DNA from: an uncultured Nitrospira sp.
GTDB lineage: Bacteria > Nitrospirota > Nitrospiria > Nitrospirales > Nitrospiraceae
Length of the DNA: 5,280 nt
Assembly (NCBI GenBank): GCA_946479785.1
Contig: CAMLHQ010000135.1
Coordinates: 1-5,280, forward strand
Direction: 5' to 3'
Positions 1 to 5,280 of the stretch are shown here, in pieces (position 1 is the stretch's first letter; each line of letters begins with the position of its first letter). The notes below the pieces were generated by a model that was given only the letters and a program-made list of their open reading frames with translations, was not told where the DNA came from and made no database searches. A program made the translations under genes and the position numbers.

Positions 1-1
1 C

Positions 2-91
2 TGCCGATTCGGGCTGCAGAAATTGAGCGATTTGCAATATAGCGCGGCGAAGATTGCCGGCGTCACACCGACGCTAGCCGGTAAAATGTGA
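2..91 (+). CDS. Possible 3' end of an upstream gene (partial)
   Basis: One plus-strand frame is open from the window edge to a TGA at 89-91, giving 29 codons that end in the residues VTPTLAGKM. The other two plus frames hit stops early, at 24-26 and 40-42. No family is recognisable from this tail. Twenty-nine open codons are not rare by chance in GC-rich DNA, so this is only a candidate. An imperfect hairpin (CCGGC at 57-61 with GCCGG at 77-81) lies just before the stop, and the 97-212 palindromic element begins directly after it. That is a plausible arrangement for a gene end. Confidence 0.25.
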   Translation, partial: CRFGLQKLSDLQYSAAKIAGVTPTLAGKM

Positions 92-96
92 GGAGT

Positions 97-212
97 ATGT
101 TGAAAAACGCTTCCAGCTGCGTTCTCGCATCGCTCAAGGGCTCAACGTACCGAAAGGCGTACGCCTCGCCCTCTCGCTCGCTGCGGTCTTGCTGGAAAAC
201 GTTTTTGAACAT
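97..212. repeat. 116-bp imperfect palindromic repeat element (REP/MITE-like)
   Basis: The outer arms are 97-117 and 191-212. The reverse complement of the right arm matches the left arm at all but two positions plus one single-base gap; both read ATGTT, then AAAAACG, then CCAGC. The similarity continues more loosely inward, to CGTAC at 146-150 pairing with GTACG at 159-163 around a short loop containing CGAAAG. A perfect 10-bp palindrome, GGCGTACGCC, sits at 156-165. The whole segment could fold into one long cruciform or RNA hairpin. It contains no convincing gene. It lies between a possible gene end at 91 and the start codon at 242, so it may act as a terminator for the upstream gene or affect the 5' region of the radical SAM gene. 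I recall similar elements scattered in Nitrospira genomes, but copy number cannot be judged from one window. Confidence 0.7.
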
Positions 213-241
213 CTCCAAAGAGGACGCGTAGACGCACAACC

Positions 242-2197
242 ATGAGTGAGCTCCTGCAAATCGACCCATTGGCTTCGCAGAAGAACGTCGCTAAGAAGAC
301 GTCGAAGATCATGCTGCTATTCCCGCCCGAGTGGGTGCCGACCGCGCCCTATCTCGCGTTGCCTTCCTTGACCGCTGTCCTTCGCCAGGCCGGCCATCAT
401 GTCATCCAGCGCGACATCAACATCGAAATGTACGATCACTTCTTCACGACCGAGTTCCTGATCTGGATCAAGGCCCGGCAGAGCATGCAGCTGAAGGCGC
501 TGCAGGCGAAAGAGAAGAAGGGCGAACTCACGGATCAGGAAGCGAGCCAGATGGGCGTGCTGGAGCAGGCCGAGCAGGTCGATGTCTTCGATCTCGCGTC
601 GCGCGCCGAAGATGCCAAGCGGGTCGTGCGGGGCGAGCGGTTCTACGAAGCGGAAAAGTTGGAGTGGGCGCTGAATACGTTCCGCGAAGCGATGCAGTAC
701 ATCTCCGCCGCCTACTATCCGGCCTCGCTCGTCTTTTATCCGATGGAAAGCAATCTCGGCTACCGGCCGGGTGTTTCCAAAGAACTCCTGGCCTGTCTGG
801 ACGACGAACAGGTGAACGTCTATCGCGATATCTGCAATCAGCTCGTGCTGCCGTCGGTGGCCAAGGAAAAGCCGGATGTGGTCGGCATTTCGATCGGCAC
901 GCAGATGCAGCTCATCGCGGGCCTCACGTTCTGCAAGATGATCAAGGAAACGTTCCCGAACGTGCACGTGGTCGTCGGCGGGAACGTGATCACCCGGTTG
1001 CAGGAAGAGCTCCCGCATCACGAGCGGTTTTTCACCGAAGTCTTTGATTCGGCGATCCTCTACGAAGGGGAACATGCGCTCTTGTGGCTGATCGAAGCCG
1101 TGAACGGCCAGCGCGACATCGCCTCGGTGCCGAATCTCATGTATCGCACCGCTGATGGCGTGCAGCAGAACAAAGACATTTACACGGAGAAGATGACGGC
1201 GCTCCCGATCCCGGACTTTGACGGCTTCCCGCTCGACCATTACTTCGTGCCCGAGCGCATCATTCCCTATCTGGCGACCCGCGGCTGTTACTGGGGCCGC
1301 TGCACGTTCTGCGACCACGGCCAGGGCTACTTCGATCAATACCGCGGCATGACGGCGCAGATGGTCGTCGATCAGGTGAAGGCCCTCCGCGACAAGTATC
1401 AGTGCCGGCATTTCCTCTTTTCCGACGAGTCCTATCCGCCGGCCTTATTCAAAAAGGTCTCTCAACTCTTGGTTGACCAGGACGTCGGCATCAAGTGGAC
1501 GACGTTGATCCGCTTCGAAGAGACATTACAGGATCAAGCCATCTGGGATCTGGCGGCGAAGGCCGGGTGTTGCACGCTCTACTATGGGATGGAGTCGGCG
1601 AATGAGCGGGTGCTCAATCTCATGGACAAGCACGCCAAGAAGAGCGTGATTCAGAACAATCTCCATCAGGCGGCGAAGGCGGGGATCTGGAACCACGTGA
1701 TGGCCTTCTACGGCTTCCCGGGCGAAACGCGGGACGAGGCGCTGGAGACGCGCCAGTTCGTCATCGACAACCAGCCGGTGATTCACTCAGTGGAACTGTT
1801 CTACTTCGTGGCCTATCGGCATACGCCGATGGTCCGTAATCCCGAGAAGTTCGGCATCACGATTCATAAGCAGGAGGAGTACGACCTGCCGCTGGATTAC
1901 TACTACACGCTGAACGAGCCGGTGGGGATTTCCTGTCTCGATGCGATGCAGCTCTGCGAAGAGTTTTATCAGAACGATTTTCAACCCTGGGCCGTCCGCG
2001 TGAACGCGCGCGAGCACGTGTTCCTCTATATCTCGAAGTTCGGGACGAACAAGCTGCCGCAGATTTATGCGCAACGGCAGACGGTCGGGGTCTCCGACAG
2101 CGTATCAGGATTGGTGACGTGGCCGGTAGCAATGAGTGAGGGCGAAGACGGGAAAGAGGGGATGTCGCGCGTGGTCAGCCATGGAGTGGGCGGCTAG
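242..2197 (+). CDS. B12-binding-domain radical SAM protein
   Basis: This 651-aa protein has the layout of cobalamin-dependent radical SAM enzymes. The N-terminus (about 22-60, LLFPPEWVPTAPYLALPSLT) and residues 210-290 form a Rossmann-like B12-binding domain, with VVGISIGT at 213-220 and VVVGGN at 243-248. Between them lies a charged, mostly helical segment (about 70-200). The usual DxHxxG cobalamin-ligand motif is absent: the equivalent strand end reads RDINIEMYDH, so any cobalamin would probably bind without a protein histidine. The radical SAM core covers about 340-520, with the [4Fe-4S] cysteines C349, C354 and C357 in a CX4CX2C arrangement inside RGCYWGRCTFCDH. YYGMES at 447-452 and FYGFPGET at 489-496 are typical later barrel motifs. 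A C-terminal domain follows (about 520-610), then a Gly/Ser-rich tail. Such enzymes carry out methylations, cyclisations or other radical steps; the substrate is unknown. No good Shine-Dalgarno precedes ATG 242: AAAGAGGA at 217-224 is 17 nt away. ATG 311 (M24) is an alternative start that would remove a tail rich in polar residues. The stop codon overlaps that of the convergent small gene. Confidence 0.93.
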   Translation: MSELLQIDPLASQKNVAKKTSKIMLLFPPEWVPTAPYLALPSLTAVLRQAGHHVIQRDINIEMYDHFFTTEFLIWIKARQSMQLKALQAKEKKGELTDQEASQMGVLEQAEQVDVFDLASRAEDAKRVVRGERFYEAEKLEWALNTFREAMQYISAAYYPASLVFYPMESNLGYRPGVSKELLACLDDEQVNVYRDICNQLVLPSVAKEKPDVVGISIGTQMQLIAGLTFCKMIKETFPNVHVVVGGNVITRLQEELPHHERFFTEVFDSAILYEGEHALLWLIEAVNGQRDIASVPNLMYRTADGVQQNKDIYTEKMTALPIPDFDGFPLDHYFVPERIIPYLATRGCYWGRCTFCDHGQGYFDQYRGMTAQMVVDQVKALRDKYQCRHFLFSDESYPPALFKKVSQLLVDQDVGIKWTTLIRFEETLQDQAIWDLAAKAGCCTLYYGMESANERVLNLMDKHAKKSVIQNNLHQAAKAGIWNHVMAFYGFPGETRDEALETRQFVIDNQPVIHSVELFYFVAYRHTPMVRNPEKFGITIHKQEEYDLPLDYYYTLNEPVGISCLDAMQLCEEFYQNDFQPWAVRVNAREHVFLYISKFGTNKLPQIYAQRQTVGVSDSVSGLVTWPVAMSEGEDGKEGMSRVVSHGVGG

Positions 2198-2451
2198 GAC
2201 GATTCGTCATCCGGGACGAGGACGACGCTGAGGAGAGCGTACGCCGCTTCAATCTTTTTGGTCATCTCCTCGGCCTTCTTGTAGTTCTTCATGTACTGTT
2301 TGGGGTGATTCGTCAAGTTCGCGTAGCGAGCCGGGTTCCAATTATAGAGCTGGACACGCTTGGCTCGCTCCAACTCTTTCTTGGTTGTGGGGAGCGTGAG
2401 GCCTAAGAGTTCCAATGCGTGCATCACGTCTTTTTCGGTCACACCGGACAT
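2194..2451 (-). CDS. Small J-domain-like protein lacking the HPD motif
   Basis: The 85-aa product reads as a J-like fold: helix I about 8-17 (ending LELLGL), helix II about 24-37 (KKELERAKRVQLYNW), helix III about 55-74 (YKKAEEMTKKIEAAYALL, close to the classic end AYEVL). In DnaJ the HPD triad follows helix II. The same spacing from LGL falls here on N39-P40-A41. A second candidate, H49-P50-K51, has the canonical spacing to the AYALL end. Neither contains the Asp needed to stimulate Hsp70, so a normal co-chaperone role is unlikely; a binding or scaffolding role is inference. Codons are strongly G/C at the third position, as expected for a real gene. The gene is convergent with the B12 radical SAM gene and shares the CTAG at 2194-2197 with it, and it is divergent from the second radical SAM gene 38 bp away. 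No strong ribosome binding site is seen before ATG 2451. It has no signal peptide, membrane segment or cysteine. Confidence 0.82.
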   Translation of the reverse strand: MSGVTEKDVMHALELLGLTLPTTKKELERAKRVQLYNWNPARYANLTNHPKQYMKNYKKAEEMTKKIEAAYALLSVVLVPDDESS

Positions 2452-2489
2452 AGCAGGAGTGTGACAAACCGTTTGTAGGCTGTCAATTC
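2452..2489. promoter_or_regulatory. Divergent intergenic region with two short dyads
   Basis: Only 38 bp separate the start codons of the J-like gene (minus) and the second radical SAM gene (plus). It contains a perfect dyad ACAAAC-C-GTTTGT at 2464-2476. An interleaved TGACA (2462-2466) and TGTCA (2481-2485) form a second inverted pair. Such symmetry suits a shared operator, but the space is too short for two full promoters upstream of both starts. At least one promoter would have to lie inside a neighbouring gene, or one transcript may be leaderless. An AGG at 2477-2479, 10 nt before ATG 2490, is a weak ribosome binding site for the plus gene. Confidence 0.35.
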
Positions 2490-3728
2490 ATGCCGACCGC
2501 ATTACCGATTCTCCAGCCCGTTCCCATCTTCAAGAACAAAGACTATCGCGACGTGATGCGCCGCGAAATGGACGGGGGAAAAATCCCGATCAGCCTCGGC
2601 AAGACCTGTCCCGTTAAGTGCGAGTTCTGCTACGAGATCGACCATTCGTACCGGGAAACGCTCGATCCTCCCAAAACGACGGATGAGGATTGGAAGTTCA
2701 TCATGGACTACATCAACAGTAAGCCGACCGATCCCATGCAGTTCTGGTGTCTCGGCGGCAACGAGTACATGGAATGGACCGATCTGTTTCTCCACCCCAA
2801 GGCGATGGAATGGGTGGAGGATTTCCTGACTTCGACGGACAAGAACATCACCTTCTTCACGGTGGGCTATGTGCAGGTGCCCAAGATCCACGAGCTGGCG
2901 GCGCGCTTTCCGGGCCGGATCAACTTCGAACTGTCGGTCATCACGTTGAGCGACTATCGGCAGCGGCTCATGCCGCATGCGCCGTCGATCAAGCATCTGA
3001 TGAAGGTGCTGGATGGACCGGCCGTGTCCTCGGCCAATTTCTACGCCTTCGATTCGCACACGATGTCGAAGGACGCCGAGATGATTTCCAAGATCAATCA
3101 GAAGTGCGTGCTGTGGATGGGCTGCCTCACGCCGGTGCGGGGAATCAAAGATCCGACGGCTGATCTGATGCGCCAGGGCAGGAAGTTTCTGGCGGAAGAA
3201 GCAGTCCGATTGTATGAGAAGGGCCTGCCCAATATCCAAACGATCCAGACGGAGGCGCCGATCACCGCCTTCATGAACCGGAAACGGATCGTGAGCGCCT
3301 TCGACTCATTAGAGTTGGAGAAGCGCGACACGGTGGTGATGGCCAAGAGCGTCTATAAAGTGCTGAACATGTACCGGAAGAATCGAGTCAAGTACCTGAT
3401 GGTGCCGAATGCGACGTTGGGCGGCGATTCCGACTGCTCGGTGCTGCTGACGTTCGACGACATTGCGAGGCGCGTGACCACTCAGAAACGCATTCACGTC
3501 CCGAAATGTATGATGCAATCGGGCCGTGGTCTCTACACGGATATCGGGGGCGTGACGCTGGAGCAGTTCATGAAGAAGACGGGCGTGAAAGTCACGGTGC
3601 TCCACAAGATCGATACGAAGTTTGCGAACAAATTATTGTGGAGAAACTGCCTGTTGAAGAATTACGTGGAAGATTACGTTCACAATCCGCTGGTGCAGTC
3701 CTTTGAATCTCTTCCCGTTCCTGCATAA
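2490..3728 (+). CDS. Radical SAM protein of unknown substrate
   Basis: The 412-aa protein has a canonical radical SAM cluster motif near its start: C40, C44 and C47 in CX3CX2C, followed by Y48 (KTCPVKCEFCYEID). GGNE at 89-92, in CLGGNEYMEW, probably serves as the GGE motif that contacts the SAM amino group. Later barrel strands are visible at 120-126 (ITFFTVGY) and 145-153 (NFELSVITL). The stretch RLMPHAPSIKHLM at 159-171 resembles the 'EPRAPS' segment of SplB-like/PA0069-type radical SAM proteins, but I would not assign it to that family. The C-terminal half (about 220-412) matches no auxiliary domain I know. It holds scattered cysteines (C316, C340, C387), none in a CxxC pair, so a SPASM-type cluster is not evident. 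The short arm before the core cysteines, with no B12 domain, sets it apart from the upstream enzyme. The start at 2490 is the first ATG after the divergent spacer. It is on the same strand as the upstream enzyme but separated from it by the antisense J-like gene. The product is probably cytoplasmic. Confidence 0.92.
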   Translation: MPTALPILQPVPIFKNKDYRDVMRREMDGGKIPISLGKTCPVKCEFCYEIDHSYRETLDPPKTTDEDWKFIMDYINSKPTDPMQFWCLGGNEYMEWTDLFLHPKAMEWVEDFLTSTDKNITFFTVGYVQVPKIHELAARFPGRINFELSVITLSDYRQRLMPHAPSIKHLMKVLDGPAVSSANFYAFDSHTMSKDAEMISKINQKCVLWMGCLTPVRGIKDPTADLMRQGRKFLAEEAVRLYEKGLPNIQTIQTEAPITAFMNRKRIVSAFDSLELEKRDTVVMAKSVYKVLNMYRKNRVKYLMVPNATLGGDSDCSVLLTFDDIARRVTTQKRIHVPKCMMQSGRGLYTDIGGVTLEQFMKKTGVKVTVLHKIDTKFANKLLWRNCLLKNYVEDYVHNPLVQSFESLPVPA

Positions 3729-3758
3729 GTGCAAACATCGCCGTATAGATGATCCTTC

Positions 3759-3782
3759 CAAGCTTGCTTGTACGTCCTTTTT
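3759..3782 (+). terminator. Weak candidate terminator after the second radical SAM gene
   Basis: Thirty bases after the stop, CAAGC-TT-GCTTG (3759-3770) can form a 5-bp stem. A run of five T follows at 3778-3782, separated from the stem by seven bases. The stem is short, its loop is only two bases (four if the stem is four pairs) and the T-run is distant, so efficient intrinsic termination is doubtful. Confidence 0.22.
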
Positions 3783-3928
3783 CAGGGTGGGCTAAGTAGC
3801 TTCCAACTGCGCGCTTCGACTATTTGGCCGGAAGAATGGTGGGACTGGCTGCGACTTGCGAAGGTTGCAACGACCTGTCGTCGTGATCGCCTCAGGCGAT
3901 GGCGGCATTCCTTCTCATCCTCGCAAAC

Positions 3929-4139
3929 GATACCGGAGGCGGTGTCTCCTCGGCGACTTGCTGCAGGCTCGGGCACCACACTTGTTGATTAGATGCGACC
4001 AGCCCACGGCTGGCGATGCCGATGTTCGCTGTTCCGTTCACGCGAAGCGTAGAATGGAAGGAGTTTCGGCGTCGAGCAGATGAGAAACATAGTGTGGTCG
4101 AGCCGAAGCTCGGAGCAGTGAGACACCATCTCCGGTATC
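3929..4139. repeat. 211-bp element bounded by imperfect 20-bp inverted repeats
   Basis: The left end (3929-3948) begins GATACCGGAG and ends GGTGTCTC. The reverse complement of the right end (4120-4139) is identical at 18 of 20 positions. Looser inverted similarity continues inward: GGCTCGGGCACCACAC (3966-3981) matches, with a two-base gap and minor changes, the complement of the region around GTGTGGTCGAGCC (4092-4104). The central part has its own hairpins at 3999-4013 and 4040-4050. No transposase gene is inside. The element could be a non-autonomous mobile element, a decayed insertion, or a structured 3' region of the Sel1-repeat transcript, whose stop codon lies only 4 bp away. No clear target-site duplication flanks it: the bases outside are CAAAC on the left and CCACT on the right. 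Confidence 0.6.
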
Positions 4140-4142
4140 CCA

Positions 4143-4466
4143 CTATTTCTTTTGACTCTGGCCCAATTCGGCCTCAATTTGGGCCACCCTTGCGGCGGCC
4201 TGCTTGTGACCCTTCCGCGCAGCGAGCCTGTAAAACGTGAGGGCCTTATTGAGATCCTTCAGACCGCCCAGACGTCCCGATTCAATCGCTTCACCCATGC
4301 GATACGCAGCTTCGGGATCTCCGCGATCCGCTTTCTCTGAGTCGTCCGCATACTGCTGGGCGGCTTTAGGATTCAGCTGTTGTGTCGCCTGTGCCTTCAC
4401 CTCTTCGCGGCTGCCGACCATTGCACTGCATAGCGCGACGAGCAGGATTGTCCGAACCTTTATCAT
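4143..4466 (-). CDS. Exported Sel1-repeat (SLR) protein
   Basis: The 107-aa protein starts with a signal-peptide-like segment: basic MIKVR, hydrophobic ILLVALCSAMVG (about 7-18), then a polar stretch and possible cleavage near VKA-QA (24/25). The cysteine in VALC is not in a proper lipobox because the residue before it is Leu. The mature part carries one good Sel1-like repeat at about 49-85, GDPEAAYRMGEAIESG followed by KDLNKALTFYRLAARKGH, matching the consensus pattern GdaeAqynLG...G...D..kAl.wyrkAA..Gh. The start of another helix (QAAARVAQIEAEL) follows. Sel1 repeats form alpha-alpha scaffolds for protein contacts, so a periplasmic binding or accessory role is likely; the partner is unknown. 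Full SLR proteins usually have several repeats, so this is a minimal one. ATG 4466 is chosen because GGAGG lies 5 nt upstream; an in-frame TTG at 4478 overlaps that site and is less likely. The gene follows the oxygenase gene on the same strand after 112 nt. Confidence 0.85.
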   Translation of the reverse strand: MIKVRTILLVALCSAMVGSREEVKAQATQQLNPKAAQQYADDSEKADRGDPEAAYRMGEAIESGRLGGLKDLNKALTFYRLAARKGHKQAAARVAQIEAELGQSQKK

Positions 4467-4471
4467 AGCAG

Positions 4472-4476
4472 CCTCC
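4472..4476 (-). promoter_or_regulatory. Strong ribosome binding site that fixes the Sel1-gene start
   Basis: On the minus strand GGAGG is followed by CTGCT and then ATG (4466-4464). The 5-nt spacing is good for a Shine-Dalgarno and supports this ATG over the TTG four codons upstream. Confidence 0.75.
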
Positions 4477-4578
4477 AAAGCTGCGCATGAAAATCAGACC
4501 ACACATCATGGCATTTATTCAAGCTGCTGAAACTGACCGTGGGAGCGAGCTAAATAGGTTGTGGAGGGAGGATTGCTT

Positions 4579-5241
4579 TTACTTCGGAAGAATCGGGTCG
4601 AGGTTGAAGGCGACGCTGATGCGCGGGGCTTTGCCTATGTACGGCGCGACGGCGTGGTACTGCCAGCCCGGGAACATGACGCACTGGCCGGTGGTCGGTG
4701 TGAATGAAATGGTATTGCCGGCATCGTGCAGCTCGGGGATGGAATAGCGCAAGTACGGTGCGAGCATGCGCGGGAGGCAGCCGCGGGGATCGAAGAGCTG
4801 GAGTTCTCCGCCGTTGTTTTCCGTCTCGGAGATGTCGCCTGCGTCCACATAATAGACTCCGGACCAGAACGAGCCGGGATGGGCGTGCGAGCCGTTGCTC
4901 CCGCCGGTCCGTTGGACGTTCGACCAAATCTCGACCACCTGCCAGTTTGGATGCTGTGACGCTTTCCCGGTCCGTTCAGAGAACTCCGTCGCCTGCGTGG
5001 CGACCTGAATCACGTATTCGAACAGCGTCTGCAGGGGAGCGCCGACCCACTCCATCATGGACATGTCGTGGGGAGAGGACCAGCCGATGACCTCACGGTC
5101 GTGATACGCCGGCTCCGCCGCTTCACGCGCCAGGACCGCCTGCTTCAGTTCGGCATTGATGCGCGCCGCTTCGGGGATCGAAAACACCAGGAGCGGCGTC
5201 GAAAAAATCGGGCGGACGTTCAGTTCCAGTTCGCGGGCCAT
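4579..5241 (-). CDS. Putative 2OG-Fe(II) oxygenase (TIGR02466 / PF13759-like)
   Basis: The 220-aa product has the layout of the TIGR02466-type family. An N-terminal strand PIFSTPLLVF (11-20) is followed by a helical part. Next come WSNVQRTGGSNGSHAHPGS (106-124) and SGVYYVDAGD (127-136), then GGELQLFDPRG (144-154), and finally GQCVMFPGWQYHAVAP (185-200) with RISVAFNL (207-214). H119 and/or H121 and the distal H196 are the probable iron ligands, and R207 the probable 2-oxoglutarate anchor. The acidic ligand is not obvious from sequence; E146 or D133/D135 are candidates. The double-stranded beta-helix fold and Fe/2OG use are family knowledge; the substrate is unknown. ATG 5241 is preferred because AGGAAA lies 7 nt upstream. 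An in-frame GTG at 5265 would add eight residues but overruns that site. The length is typical of the family. The protein has no signal peptide and is probably cytoplasmic. It lies upstream of the Sel1-repeat gene on the same strand; the 112-nt gap leaves co-transcription uncertain. Confidence 0.87.
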   Translation of the reverse strand: MARELELNVRPIFSTPLLVFSIPEAARINAELKQAVLAREAAEPAYHDREVIGWSSPHDMSMMEWVGAPLQTLFEYVIQVATQATEFSERTGKASQHPNWQVVEIWSNVQRTGGSNGSHAHPGSFWSGVYYVDAGDISETENNGGELQLFDPRGCLPRMLAPYLRYSIPELHDAGNTISFTPTTGQCVMFPGWQYHAVAPYIGKAPRISVAFNLDPILPK

Positions 5242-5247
5242 CGTGTG

Positions 5248-5253
5248 TTTCCT
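5248..5253 (-). promoter_or_regulatory. Ribosome binding site deciding the oxygenase start
   Basis: On the minus strand AGGAAA precedes ATG 5241 by a 6-nt gap. This supports the internal ATG over the GTG at 5265. Confidence 0.55.
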
Positions 5254-5280
5254 ACGGACAAGCACATGAGAATAGGCGGC

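Larger units (their letters stand above)
3729..4142. other. 414-bp intergenic region without a convincing gene
   Basis: The region separates the converging second radical SAM gene and the Sel1-repeat gene. Open frames exist on both strands, but their translations are arginine-, serine- and histidine-rich, resemble no family I know, and follow the dyad structure of the DNA. Local hairpins are numerous: ATCGCC-TCA-GGCGAT (3886-3900), CCAGCC-CAC-GGCTGG (3999-4013), ACGC-GAA-GCGT (4040-4050) and CGAGC-CGAA-GCTCG (4099-4112). Its right half is the 3929-4139 inverted-repeat element. The left part (3783-3928) shows only the 3886-3900 hairpin and an 8-bp GTTGCAAC palindrome at 3864-3871. Confidence 0.6.

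Noticed and set aside
63..269. Minus-strand 68-aa open frame
   Set aside because: It runs through the 97-212 palindrome and into the start of the radical SAM gene. Its sequence is explained by the repeat, and it has no recognisable domain.
317..1411. Long (364-aa) minus-strand open frame inside the B12 radical SAM gene
   Set aside because: It is a shadow of a strongly supported gene in GC-rich DNA. Its composition is dominated by Arg, His and Leu and shows no motifs.
2194..2451. Small protein as a RiPP precursor for the flanking radical SAM enzymes
   Set aside because: It has no cysteine, no repeated core, and no leader-core layout such as a GG site. Its helical pattern and AYALL ending fit a J-like fold better, and it is on the opposite strand.
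2502..3239. Minus-strand 245-aa open frame inside the second radical SAM gene
   Set aside because: It is antisense to clear radical SAM motifs and has no domain signature of its own.
3768..4143. Several small open frames on both strands of the 3729-4142 intergenic region
   Set aside because: The frames overlap one another, have biased Arg/Ser/His composition, lack good ribosome binding sites, and coincide with hairpin-rich repeat DNA.
4467..4578. Possible sigma70-type promoter for the Sel1-repeat gene (TTGAAT with a TCTGAT-like -10 on the minus strand)
   Set aside because: The -10 match is poor and the spacing is loose (about 18 nt). It is no better than expected by chance.
4487..5090. Plus-strand open frames of 77-128 aa
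   Set aside because: They are antisense shadows of the oxygenase gene, which has clear family motifs.

Overview
The window looks like chromosomal DNA from a GC-rich environmental bacterium. The protein styles (a cobalamin-type radical SAM enzyme, a Sel1-repeat secreted protein, a TIGR02466-like oxygenase) and the palindromic repeat near the left end remind me of Nitrospira and relatives (Nitrospirota). That placement rests on memory and general feel, not on a marker gene, so it is only moderately secure. No rRNA, tRNA, CRISPR array or complete insertion sequence is visible.

Layout: (1) Positions 1-241 hold a possible tail of an upstream gene, followed by a 116-bp imperfect inverted repeat that ends 29 bp before the first full gene. 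(2) 242-2197 (+) encodes a 651-aa cobalamin-binding-domain radical SAM protein. (3) 2194-2451 (-) encodes an 85-aa J-domain-like protein that lacks the HPD motif. Its stop codon overlaps the stop codon of the preceding gene. (4) A 38-bp divergent intergenic region with two short dyads separates it from 2490-3728 (+), which encodes a second, 412-aa radical SAM protein of unknown specificity. (5) 3729-4142 has no convincing gene but contains a 211-bp element with inverted termini (3929-4139). (6) On the minus strand, a 220-aa 2OG-Fe(II) oxygenase-like protein (4579-5241) lies upstream of a 107-aa exported Sel1-repeat protein (4143-4466).

The most interesting part is 242-3728: two unrelated radical SAM enzymes around a tiny degenerate J-like protein on the opposite strand. 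The two enzymes share a strand but are interrupted by the antisense small gene, so they are probably not one simple operon. No RiPP precursor, transporter or other biosynthetic partner is visible, so no pathway can be assigned. The oxygenase/Sel1 pair at the right looks like a separate unit, divided from the radical SAM locus by the repeat-bearing intergenic stretch.
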